47,455 nt of DNA from a virus: positions 1 to 47,455 of the IMG/VR virus record IMGVR_UViG_3300044726_000050, one strand, 5' to 3'. Under the pieces are notes generated by a model. The model was not told where the DNA came from and did not search any database. It saw nothing but the letters and a program-made list of their open reading frames with translations. The stretch's first letter is position 1, and each line of letters begins with the position of its first letter. This document shows positions 46,618 to 47,455 of the stretch, one piece after another. The translations under genes and the position numbers were made by a program.

Positions 46618-47455
46618 ATGGCTAATTGGAATAATCCACTCTTAACATCTCTATACGTTGACTTCCTTGCTGAAGTTAAAGCAAGGGACGTTGATGTATT
46701 AACTATGAATCCGGGCACTAATCTGCCTGTTGGTGCTAAGAGATGGAATGTTCCAACTAATACCTTCCAAGTTTGGGATGGTGCTGTTTGGAATAATCTA
46801 GTAATAGCTGCTGCTGGAGGCGGAACAGGTTCTACTGTTCTAACTCTAGGAACTATGGCCGCCCAGAATAGTAATGCTGTTGCTATTACTGGCGGCACAA
46901 TGTCAGGAGTAGCTCTTAATGCTGGAGATGTTACTTCTGGTATCCTTGCATTAACTAGAGGAGGAACTGGAGCTTCTTTAGCTTTAGGAGCTGCTAATAC
47001 TTTCCTTCAATCTAATGGAGCGGCAGTAGTATTTGGAGTAAATGGCTCTGCATTAACTTCTCTTAATGCTTCTGCTTTAGCATCTGGTAATGTTCCGATT
47101 GCAAGGATGCCTGTTGGTGCTCAACAGTGGAATATTGCACCTTGGATTCAAGTAGTTGGTGGTGGGTGGATTGTTGGGCCTATTGCAGATATGGGGCCAG
47201 GAACCATTAATGCTCAAGGTATCTACATCAATGGAGTCCCATTAGCTACTGGAGCTGGAGTTCCTGCTGGAGCAATGCTTTACTTTAGTGGCCCATGTCC
47301 TGCTGGATATACTTTCGTTGCAGGAACAGCAGGAAGAACTGTCCGGAGCATTAATGGTGGAACTGGTCAATTAGGTGGTTCTGATACACATACTCATGGA
47401 TTTTCTGTTCCTGCTGGTGGTGGTAGTGCTGCTTATGGAAAGGATTCTGGGCCTG
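46618..47455 (+). CDS. Tail fibre / collar protein, N-terminal part (continues at base 1)
   Basis: Starts 7 bp after the previous stop. The N-terminus (NNPLLTSLYVDFLAEVKARD) probably anchors it; a Gly/Ala/Asn-rich shaft follows, and PAGAMLYFSGPCPAGYTFVA begins the collar-type tip. The frame leaves the window and continues at base 1, giving 355 residues in total on the circle. Receptor-binding fibre. Confidence 0.85.
   Translation, partial: MANWNNPLLTSLYVDFLAEVKARDVDVLTMNPGTNLPVGAKRWNVPTNTFQVWDGAVWNNLVIAAAGGGTGSTVLTLGTMAAQNSNAVAITGGTMSGVALNAGDVTSGILALTRGGTGASLALGAANTFLQSNGAAVVFGVNGSALTSLNASALASGNVPIARMPVGAQQWNIAPWIQVVGGGWIVGPIADMGPGTINAQGIYINGVPLATGAGVPAGAMLYFSGPCPAGYTFVAGTAGRTVRSINGGTGQLGGSDTHTHGFSVPAGGGSAAYGKDSGP
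47329..47455. repeat. Terminal direct repeat, right copy
   Basis: Identical to bases 1-127; see that entry. Confidence 0.92.

Noticed and set aside
1-47455. CRISPR array, integrase, transposase or insertion sequence
   Set aside because: No regular repeat-spacer array and no matching protein motifs were found.
1-47455. Phage-encoded RNA polymerase (T7- or N4-like)
   Set aside because: No polymerase motifs in the large proteins; promoters look host-type.

Overview
The window is one complete tailed-phage genome, probably a podovirus. The first 127 bases (1-127) recur exactly at the end (47329-47455), so the molecule closes into a circle of about 47,328 bp, and the last tail-fibre gene runs across the junction. 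Podovirus morphology is inferred from a terminase, portal, scaffold, capsid, adaptor and tail-nozzle order followed by three ejection-type proteins, with no sheath, tube or tape-measure gene. There is no integrase, recombinase or phage RNA polymerase, so it looks lytic and dependent on host RNA polymerase; several sigma70-type promoters are visible. A lipoprotein and an RR-type N-terminus hint at a Gram-negative host. GATC is almost absent (two sites found by eye), as in enterobacterial phages such as T7, which would fit a host with Dam/MutH repair or a GATC-specific restriction enzyme. The sequence looks metagenomic; no named relative was recognised.

Layout. Plus strand, 30478 to 47455 and on through 1-8940: late genes. 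These are a TerS-like HTH protein, small proteins, a lipoprotein, TerL, portal, acidic scaffold, major capsid, small head proteins, adaptor, a lectin-fold protein, tail nozzle, FN3 tail protein, two fibres, a GNAT-like protein, and ejection proteins of 445, 453 and 1707 residues. Minus strand, 29854 down to 8937: early, replication and accessory genes. From right to left these are about 25 small proteins, a SNF2 helicase, a Cas4/RecB-like nuclease, a Sak4-like ATPase, a small membrane protein, a roughly 400-nt structured non-coding stretch, a probable Acb2/Tad1-type cyclic-nucleotide sponge, MazG-like proteins, an ssDNA-binding-like protein, tRNA-Leu(UAA), a UDG-PolA fusion, a DUF3987-like ATPase, a Tat-like protein and a cold-shock protein. 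The two units diverge from a 620-bp control region (29855-30477) and converge with overlapping stop codons at 8937-8940.

How it works together. PolA, the ATPases, the SNF2 helicase, the nuclease and the ssDNA-binding-like protein form a replication and recombination set. The MazG-like proteins may manage nucleotide pools. The sponge candidate and the SLOG proteins may deal with nucleotide second messengers of host defence. The tRNA matches the visible use of TTA leucine codons in late genes. No endolysin, spanin or certain holin was recognised.

Most unusual features: three consecutive small genes (28649-29854), each enclosed by its own pair of inverted repeats; hairpin-dense intergenic regions, above all 16136-16541; an early protein whose C-terminus copies the N-terminal arm of the major capsid protein; a hairpin that appears to bring a Shine-Dalgarno sequence to the tail-nozzle start; and the near-total lack of GATC.
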